From NCBI GenBank assembly GCA_016185015.1, contig JACPOI010000036.1:124001-188000 (forward strand): a stretch of 64,000 bases of DNA, read 5' to 3'. Made by a program: the position numbers and the translations under genes. The stretch comes from Burkholderiales bacterium (GTDB lineage: Bacteria > Pseudomonadota > Gammaproteobacteria > Burkholderiales > Burkholderiaceae_C). A model generated the notes under the pieces. It worked only from the letters and a program-made list of their open reading frames with translations, was not told the origin of the DNA and did no database searches. This document shows, piece after piece, positions 35,651 through 47,777 of the stretch. Numbering within the stretch: the first letter of the stretch is position 1; every line of letters starts with the position of its first letter.

Positions 35651-36835
35651 ATGAACCCTTGCTCTTTCTCCGCGACCCGTCGCACGCTGCTGGCGGCCGG
35701 CCTGGCCCTGGCGGCAGCCGCCCCGGCACTGGCCAATGAACCCATCAAGATCGGCCTGGTGACGGCGCTCTCCGGTCAGTCGGCCCTGGCCGGCGAGGCC
35801 ATCACGCGTGGCATGCAGGTGGCCATCGACGAGATCAACGCCAAGGGCGGCCTGCTGGGCGGGCGCAAGCTGGAGCTGGTGCGCCGCGACGACGAAGCCA
35901 ACCCCGCCAAGGGCGTGGTGGCTGCGCGCGAACTGATCTACCGCGAGAAGGTGGCCGTGGTCTTCGGCGGCCTGGACACGCCGGTGTCCATGGCCATCGT
36001 GCCGCTGATGAACCAGGAGAAAGTGCCTTTCATGGGCCCCTGGGCGGCGGGCACGGGCATCACCAGGAACGGTGCCAACCCCAACTTCGCCTTCCGCGTG
36101 TCGGCGGTGGACGAGATCGTGGACGTGGGCATGCTGGCCTACGCGCAGAAGAACTTCAAGAGCGCCAAGCCCGGCCTGATCCTGGTGAACAACCCCTGGG
36201 GCGAGAGCAACGAGAAGGGCCTGAAGGCTGCCATGGCCGCCAAGGGCGTGACACCCGCCGGCGTGGAGAAGTTCGAAGGCAATGACGTGGACATGGTGCC
36301 GCAACTCACGCGCCTGAAGGCCGCCGGTGCCGACACCCTGTTCATGGTGGGCAATGTGGGCCCCTCGGCCCAGGTGGTGAAGTCGCTGGAGCGCATGGGC
36401 TGGAAGGTGCCGGTGGTCTCGCACTGGGGTCCGGCCGGTGGCCGTTTCACCGAGCTGGCCGGCGCCATGGGCAAGGACGTGCATTTCGTGCAGACCTACA
36501 GCTTCTTCGGCAAGCAGTCGCCGGTGGGCCAGCGTGTGATCAAGGCCCTGATGGCCAAGTACCCCACGATCAAGGGCCCGGACGACATCTCGCCCGCCGT
36601 GGGCGTGGCCAATGCCTACGACGCCATGCACCTCACCGCGCTGGCCATCCAGGCCGCCGGTTCCACCAGCGGTGACGCCATCCGCCAGGGTTATTACAAG
36701 ATCGACAAGTACGAGGGCCTGATCAAGACCTACGTCAAGCCCTTCACGGCCGAGGTGCACGACGCGGTGCAGTCCAACGACTACGTCTGGGCCCAGTTCA
36801 TCGACAACCGCATCGTGCCTGTTGGCATGAATTGA
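35651..36835 (+). CDS. ABC transporter solute receptor, branched-chain amino acid/amide type
   Basis: 394 residues. Signal peptide MNPCSFSATRRTLLAAGLALAAAAPALA (Tat-like RR) ends before NEPIKIGLV. The mature part has the type I periplasmic receptor fold of LivJ/UrtA relatives (LSGQSALAGEAITRGMQVAIDEINAKGGLLGGRK is typical). CAGGAG precedes the ATG by 9 bases. It should deliver its ligand to the LivH/LivMGF transporter that follows. With amidase and allantoinase-like neighbours the ligand may be an amide or ureide rather than an amino acid. Confidence 0.92.
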   Translation: MNPCSFSATRRTLLAAGLALAAAAPALANEPIKIGLVTALSGQSALAGEAITRGMQVAIDEINAKGGLLGGRKLELVRRDDEANPAKGVVAARELIYREKVAVVFGGLDTPVSMAIVPLMNQEKVPFMGPWAAGTGITRNGANPNFAFRVSAVDEIVDVGMLAYAQKNFKSAKPGLILVNNPWGESNEKGLKAAMAAKGVTPAGVEKFEGNDVDMVPQLTRLKAAGADTLFMVGNVGPSAQVVKSLERMGWKVPVVSHWGPAGGRFTELAGAMGKDVHFVQTYSFFGKQSPVGQRVIKALMAKYPTIKGPDDISPAVGVANAYDAMHLTALAIQAAGSTSGDAIRQGYYKIDKYEGLIKTYVKPFTAEVHDAVQSNDYVWAQFIDNRIVPVGMN

Positions 36836-36915
36836 TCGGCCTCAGCAGCGTAGGCAACGCGGGTCATTGCCTTTCGGGGAGAGACCCGCTTCTTTGGGTT
36901 TGAAGAGGACAAGAT

Positions 36916-37790
36916 ATGTCGGAGTTATCCGCGCTGGTCAGCGGCCTGGGCCTGGGCAGCATGTACGGGCTGATGGCCCTGGGCTTTTACGTGACCTATG
37001 CCGTCAGCGGCACGGTCAACTTTGCCCAGGGCAGTTCCATGATGCTGGGCGCGGTGCTGACCTACACCTTTGCGCAGACCTGGGGCTGGCCGGGCTGGGC
37101 GGCGGTGCTGCTGGCCCTGGCGCTGTGCGCGGTCTACGGCCTGCTCGTGGAGTTGCTGGCGGTGCGGCCCTTCGTGAACCGCGGCTCGGACGCCTGGCTC
37201 ATGGCCACGGTGGCGCTGGGCATCGTGCTGGACAACGTGGTCATGGCCACCTATGGCAAGGAGCCGCGCAGCCTGCCTTCCGCGCTGGCGCAGTCGCCGC
37301 TGGAGGTCGCGGGGGTGGGCCTGGGGGTCTATCCGTTGCAACTGCTGATTCCCGTCGTGGGGCTGGCGCTGGCGGCCGTGCTGCACACCCTGAGCCGGCG
37401 CACGCGCTGGGGTACGGCCATGCTGGCCGTGGTGCAGAACCGCGCCGCGGCGCGCCTCATGGGCATCCCGATCCGGCGCGCGGTGGCGCTGGCCTTTGCG
37501 CTCTCGGCGCTGTTCGCGGGCATCGCCGGCGTGCTGATCGCGCCGCTGACCAATGTGCATTCCGACATGGGCACGCTGTTCGGCCTCAAGGCCTTCGCGG
37601 TGGCCATCCTGGGCGGCATCACCAGCGCCTGGGGCGTGATGCTGGCGGGTCTGTTGTTCGGTGTGGTGGAGGCCTTGATCACCGCCACTCTGGGCTCGGG
37701 CTACACGCAGATCCTGACCTTCGCGCTGGTGATCGCGGCGCTGGCCTGGCGGCCCAACGGCCTGTTCGGCCGGGCGGAGGTGAAGAAGGT

Positions 37791-37794
<4 letters not shown>
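36916..37794 (+). CDS. ABC transporter permease, LivH type
   Basis: 292 residues, eight or so membrane helices. Family signatures include LGLGSMYGLMALGFYVTYAVSGTVNFAQG at the N-terminus and GLKAFAVAILGGITSAWG near the C-terminus. It pairs with the LivM part of the downstream fusion, whose ATG overlaps this stop by four bases. A 7-bp stem hairpin (36859-36865 with 36883-36889) in the gap after the receptor gene may lower expression of the membrane parts relative to the receptor. Confidence 0.94.
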
Positions 37795-40322
<2,528 letters not shown>

Positions 40323-40337
40323 ACTCGAGGAGTGATG

Positions 40338-40739
40338 ATGACGATGGAGATCAATGCGCCGGCCGTGCTGGCCGAAGTCACGGCAGCCTTTGCGCGTTAC
40401 GAGGATGCGCTGGTGCACAACAAGGTGGAGGTGCTGGACGAGCTGTTCTGGGACAGCCCGCACACGCTGCGTTATGGCGTGACCGAGAACCTCTACGGTG
40501 CGGCCGAGATCCAGGCCTTCCGCGCCAGTCGTCCGTCGACTGGTCTGATGCGCGAGCTCACGCGCACGGTGATCACCACCTATGGGTCCGACTACGCCAC
40601 GGCCAACACCGAGTTCCGCCGCGCCGGCAGCACGGCCATCGGCCGTCAGAGCCAGACCTGGCTGCGCACGCCCGAAGGCTGGCGCGTGGTGGCCGCGCAC
40701 GTCAGCCTGCTGGCCGCGCCGGCGGTGTCGACGCGCTGA
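40338..40739 (+). CDS. hpxZ: HpxZ/AtzH-like (DUF3225) protein
   Basis: 133 residues. The pattern [31 protein letters not shown] and the ending [18 protein letters not shown] are characteristic of the HpxZ/AtzH family (NTF2-like fold), linked to oxalurate and cyanuric-acid-type amide catabolism beside AtzE-like amidases. Several starts exist in GTGATGATGACGATG; the ATG at 40338 has the best spacing to GAGGAG. Last gene of the ABC operon. Its stop codon lies in a 16-bp palindrome (40732-40747) shared with the convergent gene. Confidence 0.85.
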   Translation: MTMEINAPAVLAEVTAAFARYEDALVHNKVEVLDELFWDSPHTLRYGVTENLYGAAEIQAFRASRPSTGLMRELTRTVITTYGSDYATANTEFRRAGSTAIGRQSQTWLRTPEGWRVVAAHVSLLAAPAVSTR

Positions 40740-41204
40740 TCAGCGCGAAGCGTAGGGGATCGCGGCCAGGCACAGGCAGGCCACGCTGCTCAGGCGCAGG
40801 CGCAGCGGCAGGTACCAGCCAGGCATGGGGTGCCGGCGTACCAGGCGCCGGTCCTGCACATAGTGCGCCACGAAGGCGAGGATCAGCAGCAAGGCGGCGA
40901 GCACGGTGCCTTGTGCCAGCAGCAGGGGCAGCAGCAAGGCCACCCAGCCAGCCAAGGCCGGCACGACGCTCCAGAGGTAGAGCGGTTTTGCCTGGCGGTC
41001 CTCGTTGGCGCCCATGGCAAAGGCCCAGTGCAGGGCGCCCACAAAGCTCAGGATGACGGCGCCGTAGGCCAGCAGGGCCTGCTGCCAGACTTCGCGGTGT
41101 ACCGGATCGGCGAGCGAGCCCCCGGCGCTGAGGGCAAAAGGCAGCAGGCCGCCATAACCCAGCCAGGCCACGCTGGCCGGCAGGCGCGGGTTGGCCGCGC
41201 TCAT
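40740..41204 (-). CDS. DUF3429 membrane protein
   Basis: 154 residues from MSAANPRLPASVAWLGYGGLL, with four to five hydrophobic helices. The segment LAYGAVILSFVGALHWAFAMG is the family hallmark. Function unknown. It overlaps the DUF2237 gene by four bases and ends the light-repair-associated operon 44527-40740. Its stop codon abuts the hpxZ-like stop on the other strand. Confidence 0.85.
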   Translation of the reverse strand: MSAANPRLPASVAWLGYGGLLPFALSAGGSLADPVHREVWQQALLAYGAVILSFVGALHWAFAMGANEDRQAKPLYLWSVVPALAGWVALLLPLLLAQGTVLAALLLILAFVAHYVQDRRLVRRHPMPGWYLPLRLRLSSVACLCLAAIPYASR

Positions 41205-41581
41205 GGCTGGCGCTGGCTGCGCGCCAGTTCGTGGGCGCGCAGCTGGTCCAGCGTGACGTAGTCCAGCGCGCGCAGGTGCGTGCATTCGAGCACCACGGGC
41301 GGTGCCACACCGGCCTCGAGCGCCTCTTTCCAGCGCAGCGCGCACAGGCACCAGCGGTCCCCGGCTTTCAGGCCGGGGAAGCGGTACTCGGGGCGCGGGG
41401 TGACGAGGTCGTTGCCGCTGGCCACGGAAAAGTCGAGGAAGGCCTGGGTCAGGCGCGCGCAGATCACGTGCGAGCCCAGGTCGTGCGCGTCGGTCTTGCA
41501 ACAGCCGTCACGGTAGAAGCCGGTGAGCGGATCGTAGGAGCAGGGCATGAGCTCGGAGCCCAGGACGTTCTTGGCGGTCAT
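41201..41581 (-). CDS. DUF2237 family protein
   Basis: 126 residues: NVLGSELMPCSYDPLTGFYRDGCCKTD, then HVICARLTQAFLDFS and GDRWCLCALRWKEALEAGVAPPVVLECTH. These blocks define the DUF2237 family, rich in conserved Cys. Cytoplasmic, role unknown; members often lie next to photolyase genes, as here. Overlaps both neighbours by four bases. Confidence 0.9.
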   Translation of the reverse strand: MTAKNVLGSELMPCSYDPLTGFYRDGCCKTDAHDLGSHVICARLTQAFLDFSVASGNDLVTPRPEYRFPGLKAGDRWCLCALRWKEALEAGVAPPVVLECTHLRALDYVTLDQLRAHELARSQRQP

Positions 41582-42822
41582 AGTTCTTCATTCTGCGTTA
41601 AACGGGGTGGAGCATAGTCAAAATCCCCACACGAGCGTGCCCTGTGGTCTTCGAGCAGCTCGGCTGCGCGGCCCCGGCCGCGGATGGCACGGGTCCACCA
41701 CTGCGAGAACGAGTCGCAGCGCCGCGGCTGCGGCGCGAACAGGGGCGCCGGCTCGATCAGCTGCGCAAGCTGGCCCAGCCAGGGCGGCAAGTGCGGCTCG
41801 GCCCGGCACAGCACACGCTGCGCACCGATCAGCAGCGCCTGCAGCTGATCGGCTTCAACGTGGCAGCGCAGCGGCGTGCGCTCGGCCATGCCGGCGTCGA
41901 CAAAGGCCCATCGCGCGACCGACCAGGGCCACGCGCGGTGAACGTCGGCAAGGTAGATGCCTAGCACAACAGTGTCCGCCGGCAGATCGGGGGGCGGTGG
42001 GGCGAGATCCCAGGGATGGACCAGCCAGACGGTGCGGCCTTGCAGGTTGGTGCGCTCGGGTGGGGTGAGCGTCAGCGTGGGCGGCGGCCCGGTGTGCAAG
42101 GCCGGCTCGGTGATGCCGATGGCGGCGGGGCCGAAGGGGCGCATCGCCCAGCGGGCGTCGTGCGCCCAGTCTGCCAATTGCTCGTAGCTGGTGTCGATGG
42201 CGCTGCCGCTGCAATGCCAGTCCGGCGGTGCGTAATGCGCGACGTTCTCGGCATTGAAGAGATAGGGCTTGCTGCTGCCGGTGCCCGCCACCCACTGCCA
42301 GCTCAGATGGTTACTCGCGAGGTCGCCGTCGAGCAGATGGGCGTAGAGCCAGTCAGCACCGACGCGCCAGTGCACCTTGCGCAGGTGCACCACATAACTG
42401 GCCAGCCACATGCGCGCGTGGTTGTGCAGGGTGCCGCTGGCGTAGAGCGTGCGCACCGCCTGGTCGATCACGGGCAGGCCGGTGCGGGCCTCCCGGATGT
42501 CGGCCGGTAGCGCCTGGCTGTAAGCCGTCTCGGGCAGGAGACCATCGTGCAGCGACGTGAAGATGCCGTCGCTGCGGTGCGCCCAGACATGCCGGAAGTA
42601 GGCGCGCCAGCCGAGTTCGAAGACCAGTTTGTGCTGTACCGGCAGGTCCTCGTGCGCCAGCACCCCGGCCAGCACCTGCGGCAGATCGAGCAGACCGTGC
42701 GTCAGATAGGGCGAGAGGCCGGTGACCGCGCCGTCCAGGTGGTTGCGGCTGCGGGCATAGGCCTGCGGCCGCACGGCGGCCAGCTGGGCACGCGCTGCGG
42801 CCTGGCCTGGCAGGATGCTCAT
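41578..42822 (-). CDS. Photolyase/cryptochrome-like FAD-binding protein with apparent domain rearrangement
   Basis: 414 residues. Residues ~1-225 match the FAD-binding helical domain of class I photolyases: TGLSPYLTHGLLD, WRAYFRHVWAHR, RTGLPVIDQAVRTLYASG, LHNHARMWLASY and SNHLSWQWVAGTGSSKPYLFN. The N-terminal antenna domain is missing. Instead, residues ~255-370 (GRTVWLVHPWDLAPPPPDLP, then VLGIYLADVHRAW) resemble that alpha/beta domain placed after the FAD domain, a possible circular permutation. DNA repair versus a signalling role cannot be told. Overlaps the Fe-S photolyase gene by four bases. Confidence 0.8.
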   Translation of the reverse strand: MSILPGQAAARAQLAAVRPQAYARSRNHLDGAVTGLSPYLTHGLLDLPQVLAGVLAHEDLPVQHKLVFELGWRAYFRHVWAHRSDGIFTSLHDGLLPETAYSQALPADIREARTGLPVIDQAVRTLYASGTLHNHARMWLASYVVHLRKVHWRVGADWLYAHLLDGDLASNHLSWQWVAGTGSSKPYLFNAENVAHYAPPDWHCSGSAIDTSYEQLADWAHDARWAMRPFGPAAIGITEPALHTGPPPTLTLTPPERTNLQGRTVWLVHPWDLAPPPPDLPADTVVLGIYLADVHRAWPWSVARWAFVDAGMAERTPLRCHVEADQLQALLIGAQRVLCRAEPHLPPWLGQLAQLIEPAPLFAPQPRRCDSFSQWWTRAIRGRGRAAELLEDHRARSCGDFDYAPPRLTQNEEL

Positions 42823-44369
42823 GCGAGTCTGCCCACCTCACCGCGCCGGATGGCGGCCGCGCGCTCACGGATGGCGCTGCGCTCAGTCTCGTCCAGCCGG
42901 GCCAGGTTCTTGACCTGCAACGCGATGCGCGGATTGCGCGCCAGCATCGTTTCATGGCGCAGCAGGAACTCCCAGTACAGCGTGGTGATGGGGCAGGCGC
43001 GCTCGCCGGTGCGCTGGGCCGGGTCGTAGCGGCAGCCCTTGCACAGCGGGCTCATGCGTTCGATGTACTTGCCGCTGGCGATGTAGGGCTTGCTGGCCAT
43101 GAGGCCACCGTCGGCGTACTGGCTCATGCCCAGGGTGTTGGGCAGCTCGACCCATTCCACCGCGTCCACGTAGACACCCAGGTACCAGGCGTGCACCTGT
43201 TTGGGTTCCACGCCGTACAGCAGGGCGAACAGGCCGGTGACCATGAGGCGCTGGATGTGATGGGCGTAGCCGTGTTGCAGGGTCTGGTCGATGGCGTCGG
43301 CCAGGCAGGCCAGATCGGTGCGGCCGTTCCAGAACCAGCTGGGCAAATCTTCTTGCGCGTCGAGCGCATTGCCTTCGAGGTACTGCGGCATCTGCGTCCA
43401 GTAGATGCCGCGCACGTACTCGCGCCAGCCCAGGATCTGGCGGATGAAACCCTCGGCGCTCTGGATGCTGGCGCGGCCGTCGCGCCAGGCGGCTTCGGCC
43501 GCAGCCACGACCTCACGCGCCGTGAGCAGCTTGAGATTGAGCGCGGCGGCGAGATGTGCGTGGTAGAGCCAGGGCTCGCCGGGCCAGATGGCGTCCTGCC
43601 AGCGGCCGAAATCGGCCAGGCGCTGGCGGATGAAGTCATCGAGCGCCTGCAGCGCCTGTTCGCGCGTGACGGGCCAGGCAAAGCTGTCGAGCTCGCCCGG
43701 ATGCGACGCAAAACGCTGCTGCACCAGGTCCATGACTTCGCGCGTGATCGCGTCGGGTTCGAACTGGCTGCGTGGCGGCACGAAACCCGGGCCCTGGGGG
43801 CCGAAGGCCTGGCGGTTGTCGGCGTCGAAGTTCCACTGGCCGCCGGCGGGCTGGTCGCCGTCCATCAGCACCTGGTGCTTCTTGCGCTGCTCGCGGTAGA
43901 AGTACTCCATGCGCAGGCTCTTGCGCCCCTTGGCATGGGCGGCGAAGTCGCGCACCGTGGTGTAGAAATGCCGGTCGTCGCGAATCTCCAGCGGGATACC
44001 CGCGGCGGCGGCCGTGGCTTGCAGGGCCTTGAGCACGCGCCAGTCGCCCGGCGCGGTCATGATCAGCTGTTGCGGCTGCAGGACGGCCATGTCGTGTGCC
44101 AGCTGGGTCGCCAGGCTGCCCTGGTTGCCGGTGTCATCGAGGCGCACGTAGTGCAGCGGCCGGCTCATCAGCGCCAGGGCCTGCGCGAAATGGCGCATGG
44201 CGCTCAGGAACAGCACGGTGCGGGGCTTGCCCGAGGGAATATGGGTGGATTCCTCGGCCACTTCGGCCATCCAGACACGGTCTTGTGTGGGGTCGAAGCC
44301 GTCGAAGGCAGTCGCCTGCAGGTCGAGCTGGTCGCCCAGCACGATCACGAGCGTGCGCAGCGTGCTCAT
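42819..44369 (-). CDS. Fe-S bacterial photolyase/cryptochrome (PhrB/CryB type)
   Basis: 516 residues from MSTLRTLVIVLGDQLDLQ. This is the deoxyribodipyrimidine-photolyase-related family: an N-terminal alpha/beta domain and a helical FAD domain (HIQRLMVTGLFALLYGVEP; YVDAVEWVELPNTLGMSQYADGG). Four Cys for a 4Fe-4S cluster are present: LACLADAI, CKGC and RACPI. Such enzymes repair (6-4) photoproducts using light, FADH- and a ribolumazine antenna. The frame extends to 44600 but overlaps the DUF2256 gene; the ATG at 44369 gives a 4-base overlap with it. Confidence 0.93.
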   Translation of the reverse strand: MSTLRTLVIVLGDQLDLQATAFDGFDPTQDRVWMAEVAEESTHIPSGKPRTVLFLSAMRHFAQALALMSRPLHYVRLDDTGNQGSLATQLAHDMAVLQPQQLIMTAPGDWRVLKALQATAAAAGIPLEIRDDRHFYTTVRDFAAHAKGRKSLRMEYFYREQRKKHQVLMDGDQPAGGQWNFDADNRQAFGPQGPGFVPPRSQFEPDAITREVMDLVQQRFASHPGELDSFAWPVTREQALQALDDFIRQRLADFGRWQDAIWPGEPWLYHAHLAAALNLKLLTAREVVAAAEAAWRDGRASIQSAEGFIRQILGWREYVRGIYWTQMPQYLEGNALDAQEDLPSWFWNGRTDLACLADAIDQTLQHGYAHHIQRLMVTGLFALLYGVEPKQVHAWYLGVYVDAVEWVELPNTLGMSQYADGGLMASKPYIASGKYIERMSPLCKGCRYDPAQRTGERACPITTLYWEFLLRHETMLARNPRIALQVKNLARLDETERSAIRERAAAIRRGEVGRLA

Positions 44370-44527
44370 GCGGCGGGCCGGGCGCGGCGGCAGGCGTCGG
44401 AACAGTATTTGACCTGTTCCCAGTTCTTTTCCCACTTCTTGCGCCAGCTCATGGGGCGGCCGCAGACGCAGCAGGGTTTGCTGGGCAGGGCCTGCTTGTT
44501 GCCTTTGAAGTCTCTGGAAGGGGTCAT
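44366..44527 (-). CDS. DUF2256 small zinc-ribbon-like protein (53 aa)
   Basis: Found by direct translation of the minus strand upstream of the photolyase. The product begins MTPSRDFKGNKQALPSKP and has CCVCGRPMSWRKKWEKNW, then VKYCSDACRR, giving Cys pairs for a metal site. This matches DUF2256, a short family regularly next to photolyase/cryptochrome genes. Its stop overlaps the photolyase ATG (ATGA). It is the first gene of the five-gene operon. Confidence 0.88.
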   Translation of the reverse strand: MTPSRDFKGNKQALPSKPCCVCGRPMSWRKKWEKNWEQVKYCSDACRRARPAA

Positions 44528-44790
44528 GGCCTGCGGAAGGATGCGCTGTGCAGCGATGAATGTAGCGCTTGCCCGGTTTTCCCGCTCCCGACCCCGGCAT
44601 GACCCCGTGCCGGCGCCGGCGGGCCCGTGGGCCCGTGGATGCGGCAGGAATACCGGCTTTCAGGACTTATTCCCGCGCCGCCGGTGAGCCCCCCGGCCCC
44701 AACTCGATTAACATCGTTCAACACTTCAGGCAGCACCCCGGGGCACCACCGTCAGGCGGTGCGCAAGGGCGCTGCCGACCGGCATCTTTC

Positions 44791-47757
44791 ATGGGTACAG
44801 CTGACGACAAGAACGAGATCACGCAACTTCGTGCCCAATTGCGCGAGGTTGAGCTGCGTTTGCAGGAGCGCGAGCGTGACTGGGCGCAGCAGGAGCGTCA
44901 GCGGCGCCATAGCGAAAAGCTCTTCAGCACGGCTTTCGATGCAAGCCCGGAGGCCATCGGCCTGTCGCGTCTGGCTGACGGCCTGATCGTCGATGTGAAC
45001 CAGGAGTGGCTGGCCGTCACCGGGTTCAAGCGCGAAGAGGTGATCGGTCATACCGTGGTGGAGATCGGGCACTGGCCCGACCAGGCCAGCCGCGAAGCGG
45101 CCGTGGCTTCCTTGCGCACCGGCGGCCGGCTGCGCGACTACGAGGCCATCGTCCATCTCAAAGGCCTGGGCAAGCGCCTGGTGCGCCTCAACGGCACGCT
45201 GATGGACGTGGATGGCGAGAAGCACATCCTGATGTACATCAAGGACATCACCACCGAGCGCATGGCCGAGGAGTCTCTGCGCGCGGGCGAGCTGGCGCTG
45301 GAGCAGGCGATGGACAAGCTCAACCAGCAACTCGCGCTGTACGAGCTGACCGAGAATCTGGCGCGCGTGGGGTCCTGGCTGTCCAGCGCTGACGGCCAGG
45401 CCATCACGTTTTCCCCCGGCCTGCGCCAGATCGCCGGCCTGCCGCCTGGCCCGCCGCTGACGAGCGCGCAGGCGCGATCCCTTATCCATCCCGACGACCT
45501 GCCGCATTTCGTCGAGATCCGCCAGCGCATGGACGGCACCAAGCTGGAATATCGCGTGCTGCGCACCGACGGTACGATCCGCTGGGTGCGATCCAGCCTG
45601 CATCGCTACACCGGCCTGCAAGGCCAGACGCTGGATTTCGGCCTGGTGCAGGACATCACGGTCGAGCGGGCGGTGACCGAGGCGCTGCAGGAAAAGCTGG
45701 ATTTCATCGAAAAACTCACCAGCCGGGTGCCCGATGTGCTGTTCCAGTACCGCTACGGCAGAGACGGGCGGCTTGCCTTTCCCTTCATCAACGACAGCGT
45801 GCGCAATCTGTTCGGGCTGGACCCGGAGGACGTGCGCCAGGATGCCCGCAAGATGCTGGCGGTCATCGACCCGGAGGACATCCCGGCGTTGTTCGAATCC
45901 ATGCGCGATGCGCATCAGGATGGCGCTATATGGCAGCATGAATTCAGGGTGCGCTCGCCCGATGGCCACACGCACTGGATGCGCGGCAACGCGATCACGA
46001 TGCGCGAGCCGGATGGCGAACTGTCGTCCTACGGCGTGATGCGCGAGTTCACCCAGCGCAAGATCGCCGAGAACCAGTTGCAGGCCAGCGAAGAGCGCTT
46101 CCGCAGCCTGACCGACCTGTCGTCCGACTGGTACTGGGAAATCGACGAGAACTTCCGCTTCACCAACTTCGTCGGTTACCGCGACGGCAAGTCCATCATG
46201 ACCCGGGACGAGAGCCTGGGCAAGACACGCTGGGAGCTGGGCGCGCTGAACCTGAGCCCCGACGACTGGGATGCCCACCGCCGCGTGCTGGAGTCGCACC
46301 TGCCGTTTCGCGACCTGGAGCTGCAGCGGCTCGATGCCGATGGCAAGCCCTATTGGGTGGCCGTCAGCGGCACGCCCATCTTCGATGGCAAGGGCCGCTT
46401 CTGTGGCTACCGCGGCATCGGGCGCGACATCAGCAAGCGCAAGAACGCCGAGGACGAGACCCAGCGCCTGGCTTTTTACGACACCCTCACCGGCCTGCCC
46501 AATCGCCGCCTGCTGATGGACCGGCTCTCACACGCGCAGGTCACCAGCGCGCGCAGCAAGCGCTACGGTGCATTGCTGTTCATCGACCTGGACAACTTCA
46601 AGGACCTCAACGACACGCTGGGCCACGACGTCGGTGACCTGCTGCTGGAACAGGTCGCCTTGCGCCTGGTCTCCTGCCTGCGCGAGGGCGATACCGCGGC
46701 GCGTTTCGGCGGCGACGAGTTCGTGGTGATGCTCGAAGACCTGAACGAGAGCGACACCGACGCCGCGAGCCAGGCCGAACTGGTGGCCGAGAAGATCATC
46801 AACCGGCTCAACGCCCCCTACGAGCTGGTGGGTCGCCAGCACAACAGTTCGCCTAGCATCGGCATCACCCTGTTCTGCGGTTCCTCGCTGGGCGTGGACG
46901 AACTGCTCAAGCGTGCTGACGTGGCCATGTACCAGGCCAAGGCGGCCGGTCGCAACACGATGCGTTTCTTCGACCCCGGCATGCAGGCCGCCGTGCTGGC
47001 GCGCGCCGCGCTGGACGCCGACCTGCGCCTGGGCCTGCAACGCGACGAACTGCTGCTGCATTACCAGCCGGTGGTCGACGCCTACAACAAGATCGTCGGC
47101 TACGAAGCGCTGCTGCGCTGGCGCCATCCGGGCCGGGGTCTGGTGTCGCCGGGCGAGTTCATCGGCCTGGCCGAGCAGACCGGCCTGATCCTGCCGATCG
47201 GCCAGTGGGTGCTGCGCTCGGCCTGCCGCCAGTTGGTGGCCTGGAGCCAGCAGCCGGCCACGGCCAGGCTGAGCCTGGCGGTCAACGTCAGTGCGCGGCA
47301 GTTTCGCCAGGCCGATTTCGTGGCCCAGGTGCAGTCCGTGCTCAGCGAGACCGGCGTCGACCCGCAGTATCTGAAGCTGGAGCTGACCGAGAGCGTGCTG
47401 ATCAGCGATGTGGAAGACGCCATCCGCAAGATGGGCGCCCTGCGCGAACGCGGCGTGCGTTTTGCGCTGGACGACTTCGGCACGGGCTACTCGTCGCTGA
47501 GTTACCTCAAGCGCCTGCCGCTGGACCAGCTCAAGATCGACCAGAGTTTCGTGCGCGATGTGCTGACCGATCCCAACGACGCGGCCATCGTGCGCACCAT
47601 CCTGGCCCTGGCGCAGAGCATGGACCTGCAGGCCGTGGCCGAGGGGGTGGAGACCGAGGGGCAACGCCAGTTCCTGCTGGACAACGGCTGCACCGTGTTC
47701 CAGGGCTACCTCTTCGGGCGCCCTGGTCTGCTGGGCCTGCCGGTTTTGCCGGCTTAG
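44791..47757 (+). CDS. PAS-PAS-PAS-PAS-GGDEF-EAL c-di-GMP turnover protein
   Basis: 988 residues from MGTADDKNEITQ. A short coiled coil (~5-45) precedes four PAS-like units (~45-160, 180-300, 305-430, 440-580). The GGDEF domain (~590-755) has intact FGGDEF. The EAL domain (~775-1000) has YEALLRW, the Asn/Glu/Asp metal ligands (VNVSARQF, ELTESVL, DDFGTGYSS) and the C-terminal EGVET. Both activities could be present; many such proteins are net phosphodiesterases. No membrane segment, so cytoplasmic sensing of a small ligand or redox signal is likely. Confidence 0.94.
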   Translation: MGTADDKNEITQLRAQLREVELRLQERERDWAQQERQRRHSEKLFSTAFDASPEAIGLSRLADGLIVDVNQEWLAVTGFKREEVIGHTVVEIGHWPDQASREAAVASLRTGGRLRDYEAIVHLKGLGKRLVRLNGTLMDVDGEKHILMYIKDITTERMAEESLRAGELALEQAMDKLNQQLALYELTENLARVGSWLSSADGQAITFSPGLRQIAGLPPGPPLTSAQARSLIHPDDLPHFVEIRQRMDGTKLEYRVLRTDGTIRWVRSSLHRYTGLQGQTLDFGLVQDITVERAVTEALQEKLDFIEKLTSRVPDVLFQYRYGRDGRLAFPFINDSVRNLFGLDPEDVRQDARKMLAVIDPEDIPALFESMRDAHQDGAIWQHEFRVRSPDGHTHWMRGNAITMREPDGELSSYGVMREFTQRKIAENQLQASEERFRSLTDLSSDWYWEIDENFRFTNFVGYRDGKSIMTRDESLGKTRWELGALNLSPDDWDAHRRVLESHLPFRDLELQRLDADGKPYWVAVSGTPIFDGKGRFCGYRGIGRDISKRKNAEDETQRLAFYDTLTGLPNRRLLMDRLSHAQVTSARSKRYGALLFIDLDNFKDLNDTLGHDVGDLLLEQVALRLVSCLREGDTAARFGGDEFVVMLEDLNESDTDAASQAELVAEKIINRLNAPYELVGRQHNSSPSIGITLFCGSSLGVDELLKRADVAMYQAKAAGRNTMRFFDPGMQAAVLARAALDADLRLGLQRDELLLHYQPVVDAYNKIVGYEALLRWRHPGRGLVSPGEFIGLAEQTGLILPIGQWVLRSACRQLVAWSQQPATARLSLAVNVSARQFRQADFVAQVQSVLSETGVDPQYLKLELTESVLISDVEDAIRKMGALRERGVRFALDDFGTGYSSLSYLKRLPLDQLKIDQSFVRDVLTDPNDAAIVRTILALAQSMDLQAVAEGVETEGQRQFLLDNGCTVFQGYLFGRPGLLGLPVLPA

Positions 47758-47777
47758 GCGGCCCGACTCAAGACGGC

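Noticed and set aside
34976-36760. Minus-strand extension of the deacetylase-like gene over the ABC receptor
   Set aside because: The frame is open by chance. The extension is antisense to a clear periplasmic receptor with signal peptide and ribosome-binding site, and the hydrolase has a good start at 34975.
36867-37790. Upstream extension of the LivMGF fusion frame through livH
   Set aside because: The overlapping frame encodes a typical LivH. The fusion starts at 37791 with an ATGA overlap; the upstream residues are Gly/Ala/Arg shadow sequence.
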